Below are positions 8,844-17,320 of a stretch of 64,000 bases of DNA, piece by piece. How positions within the stretch are numbered: position 1 is the stretch's first letter; the number at the start of each line of letters is the position of its first letter. A model generated the notes under the pieces. The model saw only the letters and a program-made list of their open reading frames with translations, made no database searches and was not told the origin of the DNA. Source of the DNA: Marinobacter sp. ELB17 (GTDB lineage: Bacteria; Pseudomonadota; Gammaproteobacteria; Pseudomonadales; Oleiphilaceae); the NCBI RefSeq assembly GCF_000169375.1, contig NZ_AAXY01000022.1, positions 1 to 64,000 on the forward strand, read 5' to 3'. The translations under genes and the position numbers were made by a program.

Positions 8844-8861
8844 AGCCTGTGCTGCCAGGCT
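8844..8861. terminator. Short hairpin between FAH and VOC genes
   Basis: AGCCTG and CAGGCT form a six-base-pair stem with a six-base loop immediately after the FAH stop codon. No T-run follows, so it may only attenuate or stabilise the transcript. The VOC gene starts 40 bases further on. Confidence 0.25.
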
Positions 8862-8900
8862 CAGTTGTTCGTTTCATAACTATTTAAAGAGACACGCATT

Positions 8901-9338
8901 ATGGCCGTACAAGATCCATTCCATCTCGCCATTCAGGTTCGCGATATTGATGAAGCTCGACAGTTCTATGGCGAGTTTCTGAGCTGCCCTGAAGGCCGCT
9001 CGTCCGACAGCTGGGTCGACTTCAACCTTTATGGTCATCAATTTGTCTGCCATCTCAACTCTGCGTTGAAAGAGATGCCCGCAGACAACCACAAAAATCC
9101 GGTAGACGGTCACGGTGTTCCAGTTCCACATTTTGGGGTGGTGCTGGAAATGGATGCATGGAATAAGCTGGCTGCAAAACTTCGCGGCCACGGGGTCGCT
9201 TTCGAAATTGAACCTTACATACGGTTCAAAGGTGAGCCGGGTGAGCAGGCCACCATGTTTTTCTACGATCCTTCTGGCAATGCTCTGGAGTTCAAGGCCT
9301 TCAAGGATCGCGAAACACAACTGTTCCGAACGAACTGA
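8901..9338 (+). CDS. VOC (glyoxalase/bleomycin resistance/dioxygenase) superfamily protein
   Basis: A 145-residue protein made of two beta-alpha-beta-beta-beta modules. His8 in DPFHLAIQVRD, a His in the VPHFGVVLEM strand and the Glu in DPSGNALEFKAF are the usual metal positions. The ending FYDPSGNALEFKAF is typical of small VOC proteins annotated as lactoylglutathione-lyase-like. The gene is on the same strand as the FAH gene with a purine-rich AAAGAGA ribosome site and closes the cassette; the next gene runs towards it from the other strand. The activity is not determined; isomerase, lyase or ring-cleavage roles are all known in this fold. Confidence 0.8.
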   Translation: MAVQDPFHLAIQVRDIDEARQFYGEFLSCPEGRSSDSWVDFNLYGHQFVCHLNSALKEMPADNHKNPVDGHGVPVPHFGVVLEMDAWNKLAAKLRGHGVAFEIEPYIRFKGEPGEQATMFFYDPSGNALEFKAFKDRETQLFRTN

Positions 9339-9489
9339 GCCGCCATGGTACCTGTAGAAGCAGCAATAACTTTTGGGGCTGCTTTGCCCTGAATCTTCTC
9401 ACGATCGCTAACGTGCTGAATTGCGAGCGCCATCAGAATCTGCGCCTGCTGCGATAAAAGATCATCGGTAAACAGCGAACAATGTCCGA

Positions 9490-10656
9490 TCAGTCGGTGA
9501 GCGTTTTCATCAGCTCATAGAGCGACGACTTTGCCTCGTAGCCTACGCCGGGAATATCCGGCAGCCCAACGTAACCATCGATCACATCAATTCCATCCGC
9601 GAAACCGCCAAAAGGCTGGAACACATCAGGGTAGCTCTCATTGCCGCCCAGGTGTAACCCCGCGGCGATATTCAGCGACATCTGGTGACCACCATGCGGC
9701 ACTACCCTCCGCGATGACCAGCCCATGGATTCCATAACGTCCAGCGTACGCAGGTATTCCACAAGCCCATACGACAAGGCGCAATCGAATTGCAGCCAGT
9801 CTCTGTCTGGCCTCATTCCGCCGTACCGCAACAGGTTGCGCGCATCCTGATGGGAGAACAAATTTTCGCCGGTGGCCATTGGAAGGTCGTAATGCGCTGC
9901 CAGTTCGGCCTGCAATGCGTAGTCGAGTGGGTCGCCCGCTTCTTCATACCAGAATAGCTTGTAGGGCCTCAGTGCCTCTGCATAAGCGATGGAGGTCTCG
10001 AGATCGAAGCGCCCATTGGCATCAACCGCTAACCTGCTGCCATCACCGACCACGTCGATCACGGCTTCGATCCTCGCAAGATCCTCCTGCAGCGAGGCAC
10101 CGCCGATTTTCATCTTCACGACGTTGTAGCCGCGATTCAGGTAGCCACGCACTTCGTCTTGTAATTTCCCGTGGTTCTTGCCGGGATAATAATAGCCACC
10201 CGCTGCATAAACCCAGACTTTCTCGTCATGCACACCCCCACGGTACCTGTCCGCCAGGAGTTTATAGAGTGGCACGCCTGCGATCTTGGCAACCGCGTCC
10301 CAGACCGCCATGTCGATGGTGCCCACCGCGACGGAACGTTCGCCATGCCCGCCTGGTTTTTCATTCGTCATGAGCGCTTGCCAGATGGCGAAAGGATCGA
10401 GGTTGTCGTTGGCCTCGTCAACCAGAGTCGCGGGATCCGCCTCCAGCACACGAGCAATGAAGCGGTCCCGCATCAGTGCCCCCTGACCATAGCGACCATT
10501 GGAATTAAACCCGTATCCGATGACCTGTTTACCGTCCCGAACCACATCCGTGACGACTGCTACAACGGAACAGGTCATCTTGGAGAAGTCGATATAGGCA
10601 TTGGCCATTGGTGAGGCAATTGAGACCGTTTTTTCGCGTATATCAGTAATCCGCAT
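9490..10656 (-). CDS. tarD: D(-)-tartrate dehydratase
   Basis: A 388-residue enolase-superfamily protein very close to the Bradyrhizobium D-tartrate dehydratase TarD. It shares the distinctive SPMANAYIDFSKMT start, GYGFNSNGRYGQG and NEKPGGHGERSVAVGTIDMA. The base is in KMK (Lys181/Lys183) and the acid in VVPHGGHQMS (His321). Metal ligands are Asp212, Glu238 and Glu264. It removes water from D(-)-tartrate to give enol-oxaloacetate, which enters central metabolism as oxaloacetate. GAGGAAG precedes the ATG. It is the last gene of a tight operon with two tartrate-type dehydrogenases and a TTT importer, which strongly supports tartrate as the substrate. Confidence 0.92.
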   Translation of the reverse strand: MRITDIREKTVSIASPMANAYIDFSKMTCSVVAVVTDVVRDGKQVIGYGFNSNGRYGQGALMRDRFIARVLEADPATLVDEANDNLDPFAIWQALMTNEKPGGHGERSVAVGTIDMAVWDAVAKIAGVPLYKLLADRYRGGVHDEKVWVYAAGGYYYPGKNHGKLQDEVRGYLNRGYNVVKMKIGGASLQEDLARIEAVIDVVGDGSRLAVDANGRFDLETSIAYAEALRPYKLFWYEEAGDPLDYALQAELAAHYDLPMATGENLFSHQDARNLLRYGGMRPDRDWLQFDCALSYGLVEYLRTLDVMESMGWSSRRVVPHGGHQMSLNIAAGLHLGGNESYPDVFQPFGGFADGIDVIDGYVGLPDIPGVGYEAKSSLYELMKTLTD

Positions 10657-10667
10657 CGCTTTCTTCC

Positions 10668-11738
10668 TCAGTTCAGCGCGTTAGCAATCGACTTACCGCA
10701 GTCTGTCGTCCCGGCGGTGCCACCCAAATCGCGAGTACGCATTCCCGGCTCGGCCAGTACCTTCTCAATCGCACGGACGATGTCAGCTGCAGCCTCGGGA
10801 TGACCAAGGTGGTCGAGCATCATCGCACCTGCCCAGATCTGCCCGACCGGATTGGCGATTCCTTGCCCGGCAATGTCCGGTGCTGATCCGTGGACCGGTT
10901 CGAACAAAGACGGGAACTTGCGCTCGGGGTTGATGTTTCCAGAGGGTGCGATGCCAATCGTACCGGTGCAAGCAGGGCCAAGATCCGACAGAATGTCACC
11001 GAACAGGTTCGAGGCGACCACAACATCGAAGCGATCAGGGTGCAAAACAAATAACGCCGTGAGAATATCAATGTGGTACTTATCAACGGTGACCGCGGGA
11101 TAGGCCTTTGCCATTTCGGCCACTCGCTCGTCCCAATAGGGCATGGTGATGGATATTCCGTTCGATTTAGTGGCTGACGTCAACCGACCGCCGCGCCTTT
11201 CTGCAAGGTCGAACGCATATCGCAAAATCCGGTCTACACCCGTACGGGTCATCACCGTTTCCTGCATCACGATTTCGCGATCAGTACCGGGAAACATTTT
11301 GCCGCCTATCGAGGAATACTCTCCCTCGGTATTTTCGCGCACGATCATCATGTCGATGTCACCCGGTTTGCGACCCGCAAGAGGCGATGGCACCCCACGC
11401 ATCAGGCGCGCGGGGCGCAAACTCACATATTGGTCGAATTCACGCCGGAACTGGATCAACGAACCCCACAGCGAAACGTGGTCCGGTACCGTATCGGGCC
11501 ACCCTACCGCGCCAAAAAAAATCGCATCATGCCCTGCAATCTGATTCTTCCAGTCATCCGGAAGCATCTTGCCGTGGGTTTGGTAGTATTCACAGGATGC
11601 GAATTCGAAGTCGGTAAACACCATATCAAATCCGTATTTCAAGGCGGCGGCTTCTAGCACCCGCACCCCTTCGGGCATGACTTCCTTGCCGATTCCGTCG
11701 CCGGGAATCACCGCAATTTTCATCGTACTGCCTGACAT
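10668..11738 (-). CDS. Isocitrate/isopropylmalate dehydrogenase family protein (tartrate/malate dehydrogenase-like)
   Basis: A beta-decarboxylating dehydrogenase of about 356 residues. Visible are the IAVIPGDGIGKEVMPEG start, substrate-loop arginines in REFDQYVSLRPARL, IVRENTEGEYSS, the active-site TKSNGI, and ASNLFGDILSDLGPACTGTIGIAPSGN with GSAPDIAGQGIANP. A longer reading from a TTG at 11771 exists, but AAGGAG eight bases upstream of the ATG at 11738 decides the start. It is a clear paralogue of the next gene but more divergent from classical tartrate dehydrogenase, so the pair may handle different stereoisomers (meso-, L- or D-tartrate, or D-malate) in the same operon. NAD is the expected cofactor. 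Confidence 0.85.
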   Translation of the reverse strand: MSGSTMKIAVIPGDGIGKEVMPEGVRVLEAAALKYGFDMVFTDFEFASCEYYQTHGKMLPDDWKNQIAGHDAIFFGAVGWPDTVPDHVSLWGSLIQFRREFDQYVSLRPARLMRGVPSPLAGRKPGDIDMMIVRENTEGEYSSIGGKMFPGTDREIVMQETVMTRTGVDRILRYAFDLAERRGGRLTSATKSNGISITMPYWDERVAEMAKAYPAVTVDKYHIDILTALFVLHPDRFDVVVASNLFGDILSDLGPACTGTIGIAPSGNINPERKFPSLFEPVHGSAPDIAGQGIANPVGQIWAGAMMLDHLGHPEAAADIVRAIEKVLAEPGMRTRDLGGTAGTTDCGKSIANALN

Positions 11739-11748
11739 CTTAGTCTCC

Positions 11749-12822
11749 TTAGTTGTTGCGAATCGCGGCAATAACCGCCTCGGTTATCTGATCGGTCGTG
11801 GCGCTGCCACCCAGGTCGGGTGTATGCAGGTCCCGATCGGCCGTAACCATTTCAACAGCATTCATCATGCGCCTGGCCGCGGCAGTCTCACCCAGATGTT
11901 CGAGCATCATCGATGCGCTCCAGAATGTGCCTACCGGATTGGCAATGCCCTGCCCGGTAATGTCGAAGGCAGACCCATGAATGGGTTCGAACATGGACGG
12001 CGTCACGCCTTCAGGATTGAAGTTCGCGGTCGGGGCAATACCGATCGAGCCTGCCAACGCAGCAGCCAGATCCGAAAGGATGTCAGCCTGCAAGTTGGTG
12101 GCGACCACCGTGTCGATGGATTTCGGCTTCATCGTCATCCGCACGGTCATGGCATCTACCAGCATCTTGTCCCATTTCACGTCCGGATAGTCACCGGCGA
12201 CTTCAGCCGCCACTTCATCCCAAAGCACCATACCGTAGCGCTGCGCGTTGGATTTGGTGACCACCGTCAGCAACTTGCGCGGCCGGGACTGGGCCAGTTT
12301 AAAGGCATAGCGCATGATTCGCTCGACGCCAACTCTTGTGAATATCGATACCTCGGTGGCCGTCTCATGGGATTGCCCTCGATGACTGCGCCCGCCCTGG
12401 CCAGCGTATTCACCTTCAGAGTTCTCGCGGACAATGACCCAGTCCAGATCACCGGGGCACACGCCTTCAAGCGGGCTCTTTATGCCAGGCAGTATCCGCG
12501 TAGGCCGGACGTTGGCGTACTGATCGAGCGGCTGACAGATCGCCAGCCTCAGCCCCCACAGTGTCAGGTGATCGGGCACGTCCGGCGCGCCCACTGCGCC
12601 AAACAAAATGGCATCGAAGGCCCGGAGTTGGTCAGGACCGTCTGCTGGCATAAACTTGCCTTCCCGTTTGTAGCGATCGCTACCCCAGTCGAAGTTCGTC
12701 ACATCCAGCTTGAATCCGCCATCGCTTTCGGCCAGCGCTGTTAGTGCACGCAGGCCAGCATCAATCACTTCAATGCCGATACCATCGCCCGGGATGGCCG
12801 CGATCTTGTAAGTTTTCATCAT
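11749..12822 (-). CDS. ttuC: Tartrate dehydrogenase/decarboxylase (TtuC/DmlA family)
   Basis: A 357-residue member of the same family, with segments typical of Pseudomonas and Agrobacterium tartrate dehydrogenase and E. coli D-malate dehydrogenase. These are KIAAIPGDGIGIEVI, FDWGSDRY, WGLRLAICQPLDQYANVRP, WVIVRENSEGEYAGQGGR, RPRKLLTVVTKSNAQR and FEPIHGSAFDITGQGIANP. Family enzymes oxidise L- or meso-tartrate to oxaloglycolate, convert meso-tartrate to D-glycerate, or decarboxylate D-malate to pyruvate, using NAD and Mn/Mg. Both ATG codons at the start are usable (AAGGAAA upstream). It sits directly after the TTT permease gene. Confidence 0.9.
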   Translation of the reverse strand: MMKTYKIAAIPGDGIGIEVIDAGLRALTALAESDGGFKLDVTNFDWGSDRYKREGKFMPADGPDQLRAFDAILFGAVGAPDVPDHLTLWGLRLAICQPLDQYANVRPTRILPGIKSPLEGVCPGDLDWVIVRENSEGEYAGQGGRSHRGQSHETATEVSIFTRVGVERIMRYAFKLAQSRPRKLLTVVTKSNAQRYGMVLWDEVAAEVAGDYPDVKWDKMLVDAMTVRMTMKPKSIDTVVATNLQADILSDLAAALAGSIGIAPTANFNPEGVTPSMFEPIHGSAFDITGQGIANPVGTFWSASMMLEHLGETAAARRMMNAVEMVTADRDLHTPDLGGSATTDQITEAVIAAIRNN

Positions 12823-12830
12823 CAGTTTCC

Positions 12831-14864
12831 TTAGAAAAATAGTCCCATCGGCATCCGTAACAACAGCACGTCAGCCATCATCCACCAGAAGCCAGCCACC
12901 ACCGCAACGGCGGTGATCGTGCGTATCAACCAAGTCTTTGCAGGGCGACTCTCGTGTTCGGCAAGCACCATCATCGTGCCGAATGCAGCCAGCCCCGCAA
13001 CAAAAAATCCAAGCACAGGAATGAGGAATACCCACAAGCCGAAGATGATGGTGAGCAGTATCCGGCGCGTGGTCGATGCTGCAGGATCGCCCTTATCCGA
13101 CGGGTTCCCCTTTCGCAGGAGTACGAAAATAACCAGGCCGATGGAGAACACCACCAGCAAAACCGAGATGGTGGCGGGAAATACCGCGCCCATGGGTGAC
13201 ATGGCGTCGGTAGCCACATAGGCCATGATACCGAGTGCCGCAAACAACACGGCAAGCAGGATCGCGCCCGCATCGAGGCCTCTGGGTGCGTCTGGGGTGG
13301 CTGACTTCGGCTGGAGATTCGCCGGGTGTGCTTTCGCATCCATCGCTCGCTCGGTCAAGGGCTGTACCTCGCGTTTGCGGGCACGCCATTCGGTAAAGAA
13401 CGGATAGCCCAGTGTCAGTAGGGCCGCAAAGATAATGCCGATACTGATTGGCCGGCCGAAGAACATGCCGCTGATATTATCGGTGGCATTGCCAATCAGG
13501 TAACTCTGCACGAAGCCCTGTTCGGCGATCGGCCCCAACACCAGCCCAAGAACGATCGGAGACGGGGCGAACCCGTAGCGGTTGAGCACCCAGGCCATCA
13601 CACCAAGACCAAACATCATTTGGGTATCCTGAATGTTGGAGTGAATGGCGAAAGAACCCACGACCGTCATAAAAGCAACAGTGGGTACCAGCAGCGATTT
13701 CGGAAACGACACCACTGATTTGTACGCATACCGCCCAATCAGCAACCCTGTGGGCAACATCAATACGGTGGCAATCAACAGCCCGAAGATGAAGGTATAG
13801 ACAACCTGGGTTTCGTCATTGAACAGTGCCGGCCCGATCTTGATGCCCTGAACTAATAACGCACCCAGGATAATGGCATCCGGCGGTGTGCCAGGAATGC
13901 CCAATACCAGCGTCGGAATAAAACCGCCACCGACGGTGGCATTGTTCGCCGCCTCGGTGGCGATCACGCCATCCGGCTCACCCTTGCCAAAATTCGCGCT
14001 GTACTTGGATGAACGTCTCGCCTCTGTGTAAGACACCAGTCCGGCAATTGAGCCCCCGGCGCCAGGGAGTATGCCAACGACCGTGCCGATGACTGACGAC
14101 CGAACCACGTTGAATTTTGATCGCCAGGCAATACCCATCGCCTCGCGCAACCGCATCCCGCCTTTCGCGACATCGGTGTTGACTTTCAGGTGAGCGGCAC
14201 GAGTTGAAACCAGATCGAGGATAACCGGTACGCAGTAGAGACCAATCAGTGCCGAGGTGATGTCGATCCCGCCCAGAAACGCTGGAATGTCCAGGGTATA
14301 ACGCACATCGCCACCGACGACGGCAACGCCCACCATCGATAACATCAGCCCGAGACAGGCCCCGACGAGTCCCTTGAGCGTGTTGCCGACAGAGAGCGCG
14401 GAAATCAGTGTAAGCCCGAAAACAGCCAGCCAGAAATATTCTGGTGGACCGAAAACCAGTGCAACCTTTGCCAGCGGCGGTGCAAGCAGCAGTAGCGCGA
14501 TTGCACCGACCAGACCACCGAAAACAGATGCCAGGTTCGCCAATGTTATCGCCAGCCCTCCGTCACCCCTACGGGCCATCGGATAGCCGTCAAATGTCGT
14601 CGCAATAGCCGAGGGGGTTCCTGGCGTATTGACGAGAATTGCCGCGAAGGCCCCGCCGTAGATTGCCCCGGTGTAGATCGCGCCAAGCGCGATCAAACCG
14701 GAGGCGGGCTCCATGGTAAATGTAAACGGAACCAGCACGGCTACCGCCATCGTGGCCGAGAGCCCCGGTAGCGCCCCAATGACCGTGCCGAGAATCACAC
14801 CCATCAGTGCGAGCATGAGATTAAACGGCGTCAATGCATCGAGAAAGTAGCCAAGCAGTTCCAT
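12831..14864 (-). CDS. Fused TctA-TctB permease of a tripartite tricarboxylate transporter
   Basis: A 677-residue membrane protein. Residues 1-500 are a complete TctA, with GALPGLSATMAVAVLVPFTF near residue 30, LPGAGGSIAGLVSYTEARR near 270 and EAANNATVGGGFIPTLVLG. A charged linker of about 40 residues (EWRARKREVQPLTER to PDAPRGLDAG) leads into a four-helix TctB-like domain at about residues 540-677. In most TTT systems, including the one at 2.3-5.4 kb, these are separate proteins, so this is a genuine fusion. GGAG sits six bases before the ATG. Flanked by tctC and tartrate enzymes, it is predicted to import tartrate. Confidence 0.9.
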   Translation of the reverse strand: MELLGYFLDALTPFNLMLALMGVILGTVIGALPGLSATMAVAVLVPFTFTMEPASGLIALGAIYTGAIYGGAFAAILVNTPGTPSAIATTFDGYPMARRGDGGLAITLANLASVFGGLVGAIALLLLAPPLAKVALVFGPPEYFWLAVFGLTLISALSVGNTLKGLVGACLGLMLSMVGVAVVGGDVRYTLDIPAFLGGIDITSALIGLYCVPVILDLVSTRAAHLKVNTDVAKGGMRLREAMGIAWRSKFNVVRSSVIGTVVGILPGAGGSIAGLVSYTEARRSSKYSANFGKGEPDGVIATEAANNATVGGGFIPTLVLGIPGTPPDAIILGALLVQGIKIGPALFNDETQVVYTFIFGLLIATVLMLPTGLLIGRYAYKSVVSFPKSLLVPTVAFMTVVGSFAIHSNIQDTQMMFGLGVMAWVLNRYGFAPSPIVLGLVLGPIAEQGFVQSYLIGNATDNISGMFFGRPISIGIIFAALLTLGYPFFTEWRARKREVQPLTERAMDAKAHPANLQPKSATPDAPRGLDAGAILLAVLFAALGIMAYVATDAMSPMGAVFPATISVLLVVFSIGLVIFVLLRKGNPSDKGDPAASTTRRILLTIIFGLWVFLIPVLGFFVAGLAAFGTMMVLAEHESRPAKTWLIRTITAVAVVAGFWWMMADVLLLRMPMGLFF

Positions 14865-14875
14865 ACGGCTGCTCC

Positions 14876-15829
14876 TTAGTTGCCGATACCAAGCGCTGCA
14901 GCGCTCTTGGTGTATTCAGCCTTCATCTTTTTCATGAATTCCGGCATCTGCTCATAGCCAATGTCGGTCAGTACAAAACCGCCGTCCTCCATTTTCTTGA
15001 TAAATTCAGGGTCTTGATTAATCTCGGTCACAATATCCGAGATTTTCTGACGCATTTCTTCGGAAGCTGAATCCGGCACAGCCACCCCACGATAGGCACC
15101 CCCCACGATGTCCAAACCGAGCTCCTTGAACGTCGGAACGTCCGGGAAGGCAGGCAAACGCTTTTCGGAGGCAACCGCCAGCATGCGCAGTGCGTCACCC
15201 TGGTTTGTACCCGAGGTGGCATAGTTAAAGCCAGCCGTGGTCTGGCTGCCCAATACGGCAGTGATCGAAGGTCCAGTACCGGAGAATGGAATGTAAGTCG
15301 TCTTCACCCCCGCAAGTTCATCAAACTGCAACTGCCCCAGATTATTTGCCGACTTGGCACCAGATCCCGCAAGGGTCACGGCCCCCGGGTTCTCCTTGGC
15401 GTAGTCGATCAGATCCTGGAGGGTCTTGTAATCACTGTCCTTGGTGACGAAGATCGCGTTTGGCGTGTAGTGGAAGTAGTTGACCGGGGTCAGCTCATCA
15501 GTTTTGTAGCCTACAGAACCTTCCATAGGTTGCAGAACCGTGTGGGGCAGGTTGATGCCCATAACGGTATAGCCATCACCCGGGATCGAGTTCAACTGCG
15601 ACCAAGCCTGCGCACCACCCGCGCCGGACTGATACTGGATGATCACGTCCTCTCCAGTGTGCTCCTTCCACTCTGCCTGCTGGAATCGCGCGGAGAGATC
15701 AGACTCCCCCCCGGCGTTGAAGGGAATAATGTAGGTGATCGTTTTGGTTGGGAAATCGGATTGTGCCAAAGCGGGCATAGCCACCATGAGCGCGAGACTT
15801 GTAGCTATTAGGGTTTTTTTGATAGACAT
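14876..15829 (-). CDS. TctC (Bug) family periplasmic binding protein, tartrate cassette
   Basis: A Bug-family receptor of about 317 residues with signal peptide MSIKKTLIATSLALMVAMPA and mature start near QSDFPTKTITYIIPFNAGGE. The family's VPTFKELGLDIVGGAYRGVAVP segment is present. An upstream reading frame extends to 15988, but the ATG at 15829 carries GGGAGGAACAG and a proper signal sequence, so it is used. It heads the operon tctC, tctAB, ttuC, second dehydrogenase, tarD, with short gaps throughout. It should deliver the organic acid, most likely tartrate, to the fused permease. Confidence 0.92.
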   Translation of the reverse strand: MSIKKTLIATSLALMVAMPALAQSDFPTKTITYIIPFNAGGESDLSARFQQAEWKEHTGEDVIIQYQSGAGGAQAWSQLNSIPGDGYTVMGINLPHTVLQPMEGSVGYKTDELTPVNYFHYTPNAIFVTKDSDYKTLQDLIDYAKENPGAVTLAGSGAKSANNLGQLQFDELAGVKTTYIPFSGTGPSITAVLGSQTTAGFNYATSGTNQGDALRMLAVASEKRLPAFPDVPTFKELGLDIVGGAYRGVAVPDSASEEMRQKISDIVTEINQDPEFIKKMEDGGFVLTDIGYEQMPEFMKKMKAEYTKSAAALGIGN

Positions 15830-16035
15830 CTGTTCCTCCCAGATTTTATTTTGCCCGGCATGGGTCATGCCATTTAGGCCTTTATGAAGAGAGGAGATTT
15901 GCCAGTGGAGGCCGCTCGCCAGTTCACGAGTGCCGCAATCCCTCGCCCCCCTGATCGCACCGCATTTGGCACGGTGCGCCAGCGCCACGGGTCAAAATCC
16001 CGAAGCACCAACACAGTAATTCATTTTTTTTATGA

Positions 16036-16049
16036 TTGTAATTTCACAA
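16036..16049. promoter_or_regulatory. Candidate LysR-type box between tctC and the divergent LysR gene
   Basis: TTGT-AATTTC-ACAA is a short dyad containing the T-N11-A arrangement usual for LysR-type regulators. It lies 53 bases before the LysR start and about 200 bases before tctC, in an otherwise AT-rich stretch. Support is by motif and position only. Confidence 0.35.
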
Positions 16050-16101
16050 ATAACAAAACATTATTGATTTTTGGGAACAGTTCATGAGAGAGGTGAATCC
16101 A

Positions 16102-17010
16102 ATGAGCAGCGACAGTGATATGCAGTTCTTTGCCTGTGTTGCTCGCCGCCTCAACCTGTCCAATGCGGCACTAGAGTTGGGTCTCACCGCCTCAGCCGTC
16201 AGCCGACGACTCACCCGCCTCGAAAATCGTCTCGGCGTGCGCCTGCTGAACCGCACAACGAGGCGCTTGAGCCTCACCAGCGATGGCGAAGTCTTTCTTT
16301 TGGCGTCACACGACATCATTGGCCGGATCAAGGAAACAGAACAGTCGCTATCGCGAGCAAGCGCCGAGCCGCAGGGGCTGTTACGGATAAATGCTACCTT
16401 CCAGTTTGGCCGCGAATATATTGCTCCGGCCATATCCCGTTTTGCCCGCACGAATCCGGAAGTTCAGGTACAACTGGAGCTATCGGATGCGCCGGCGAAC
16501 ATGGTCGAGGAAGGCTACGACCTGAACATACGTTTTGGGATGCCATCGTCTTCCCGCCTGATTGTGACACGGCTCCTGCCCAACCAACGGGTACTGGTCG
16601 CAGCGCCCTCCTATTTGCGAAAGCACGGTACGCCGACGCGGCTTGAGGACCTTACCCAACACCAATGCATCATCCTGCGCCAGGAACGCGAGGCCTATGA
16701 CATCTGGCGCTTCGATGACGGTGAGCACGTCCGTGCCACCGGCCAGCTATCCACGAATGACGGGGAAATCGCCGTGAGTTGGGTACTGGAAGGCCACGGC
16801 ATCATGCTGCGTTCGGAGTGGGATATCGCGCGCCATGTGCGTACAGGACGATTGCAGGTGGTATTGCCCGAAAAGACTCATGAGGCGGGCATCTATGCGG
16901 TCTACCCAGAGCGGCTAAACCTGTCCGCCAAGGTGCGCCTGTTCATCGACCTTTTGCGCGAAACGCTCCAGCCTAAAGCGGATGAGCTGTCCTTGAGGCA
17001 ATTTGAATAA
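16102..17010 (+). CDS. LysR family transcriptional regulator of the tartrate cassette
   Basis: About 302 residues. The N-terminal helix-turn-helix is RRLNLSNAALELGLTASAVSRRLTRLENRLGVRLLNRTTRRLSLT (residues 13-60), followed by a periplasmic-binding-protein-like effector domain. The sequence is of the large group that includes DmlR and TtuA, many of which control malate or tartrate genes. An ATG at 16084 exists, but the one at 16102 has GAGAGGTG upstream. It is divergent from the tctC-tctAB-ttuC-tarD operon, the classical arrangement for a LysR activator and its target. Confidence 0.88.
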   Translation: MSSDSDMQFFACVARRLNLSNAALELGLTASAVSRRLTRLENRLGVRLLNRTTRRLSLTSDGEVFLLASHDIIGRIKETEQSLSRASAEPQGLLRINATFQFGREYIAPAISRFARTNPEVQVQLELSDAPANMVEEGYDLNIRFGMPSSSRLIVTRLLPNQRVLVAAPSYLRKHGTPTRLEDLTQHQCIILRQEREAYDIWRFDDGEHVRATGQLSTNDGEIAVSWVLEGHGIMLRSEWDIARHVRTGRLQVVLPEKTHEAGIYAVYPERLNLSAKVRLFIDLLRETLQPKADELSLRQFE

Positions 17011-17060
17011 CTCAACAGGAGCGCCACTCGGAGGGGGGTAGCTCTTACTGTTAATCACAA

Positions 17061-17096
17061 GCCCTATATTCGATGCGTATGCATAGAATATAGGGC
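17061..17096. other. Perfect 11-bp inverted repeat downstream of the LysR gene
   Basis: GCCCTATATTC and GAATATAGGGC form a perfect 11-bp stem around a 14-base loop, 50 bases after the LysR stop and 225 bases before the PQQ dehydrogenase. No T-tract follows on either strand, so it could be a terminator-like RNA hairpin or a protein-binding dyad. The rest of the 310-bp gap (17011-17320) shows no gene. Confidence 0.4.
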
Positions 17097-17320
17097 AGCC
17101 TGGCTGCTTAAACCAACAACTCGATGGATTCCATTCGTTTTTGGTAATAAGCAAACCAAAATATACAAAATCGATTTGACCGATTCGATTCCCGTCAGGC
17201 ACAGAAGCAGGCGCTCCGCCGGAAACCGCTTACATTGCGGCGATTTAAACTTGACGCTGCTTCTCAGGCCTACTTAGCTTGAAGGTATAACTGCAAATCG
17301 TATGACCCAGGGAATGGACT

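Noticed and set aside
11677..12744. Long plus-strand frame (355 codons) across the tartrate dehydrogenase gene
   Set aside because: It is antisense to the intact ttuC-like gene, has Cys/His/Arg-rich non-domain sequence and no ribosome site.
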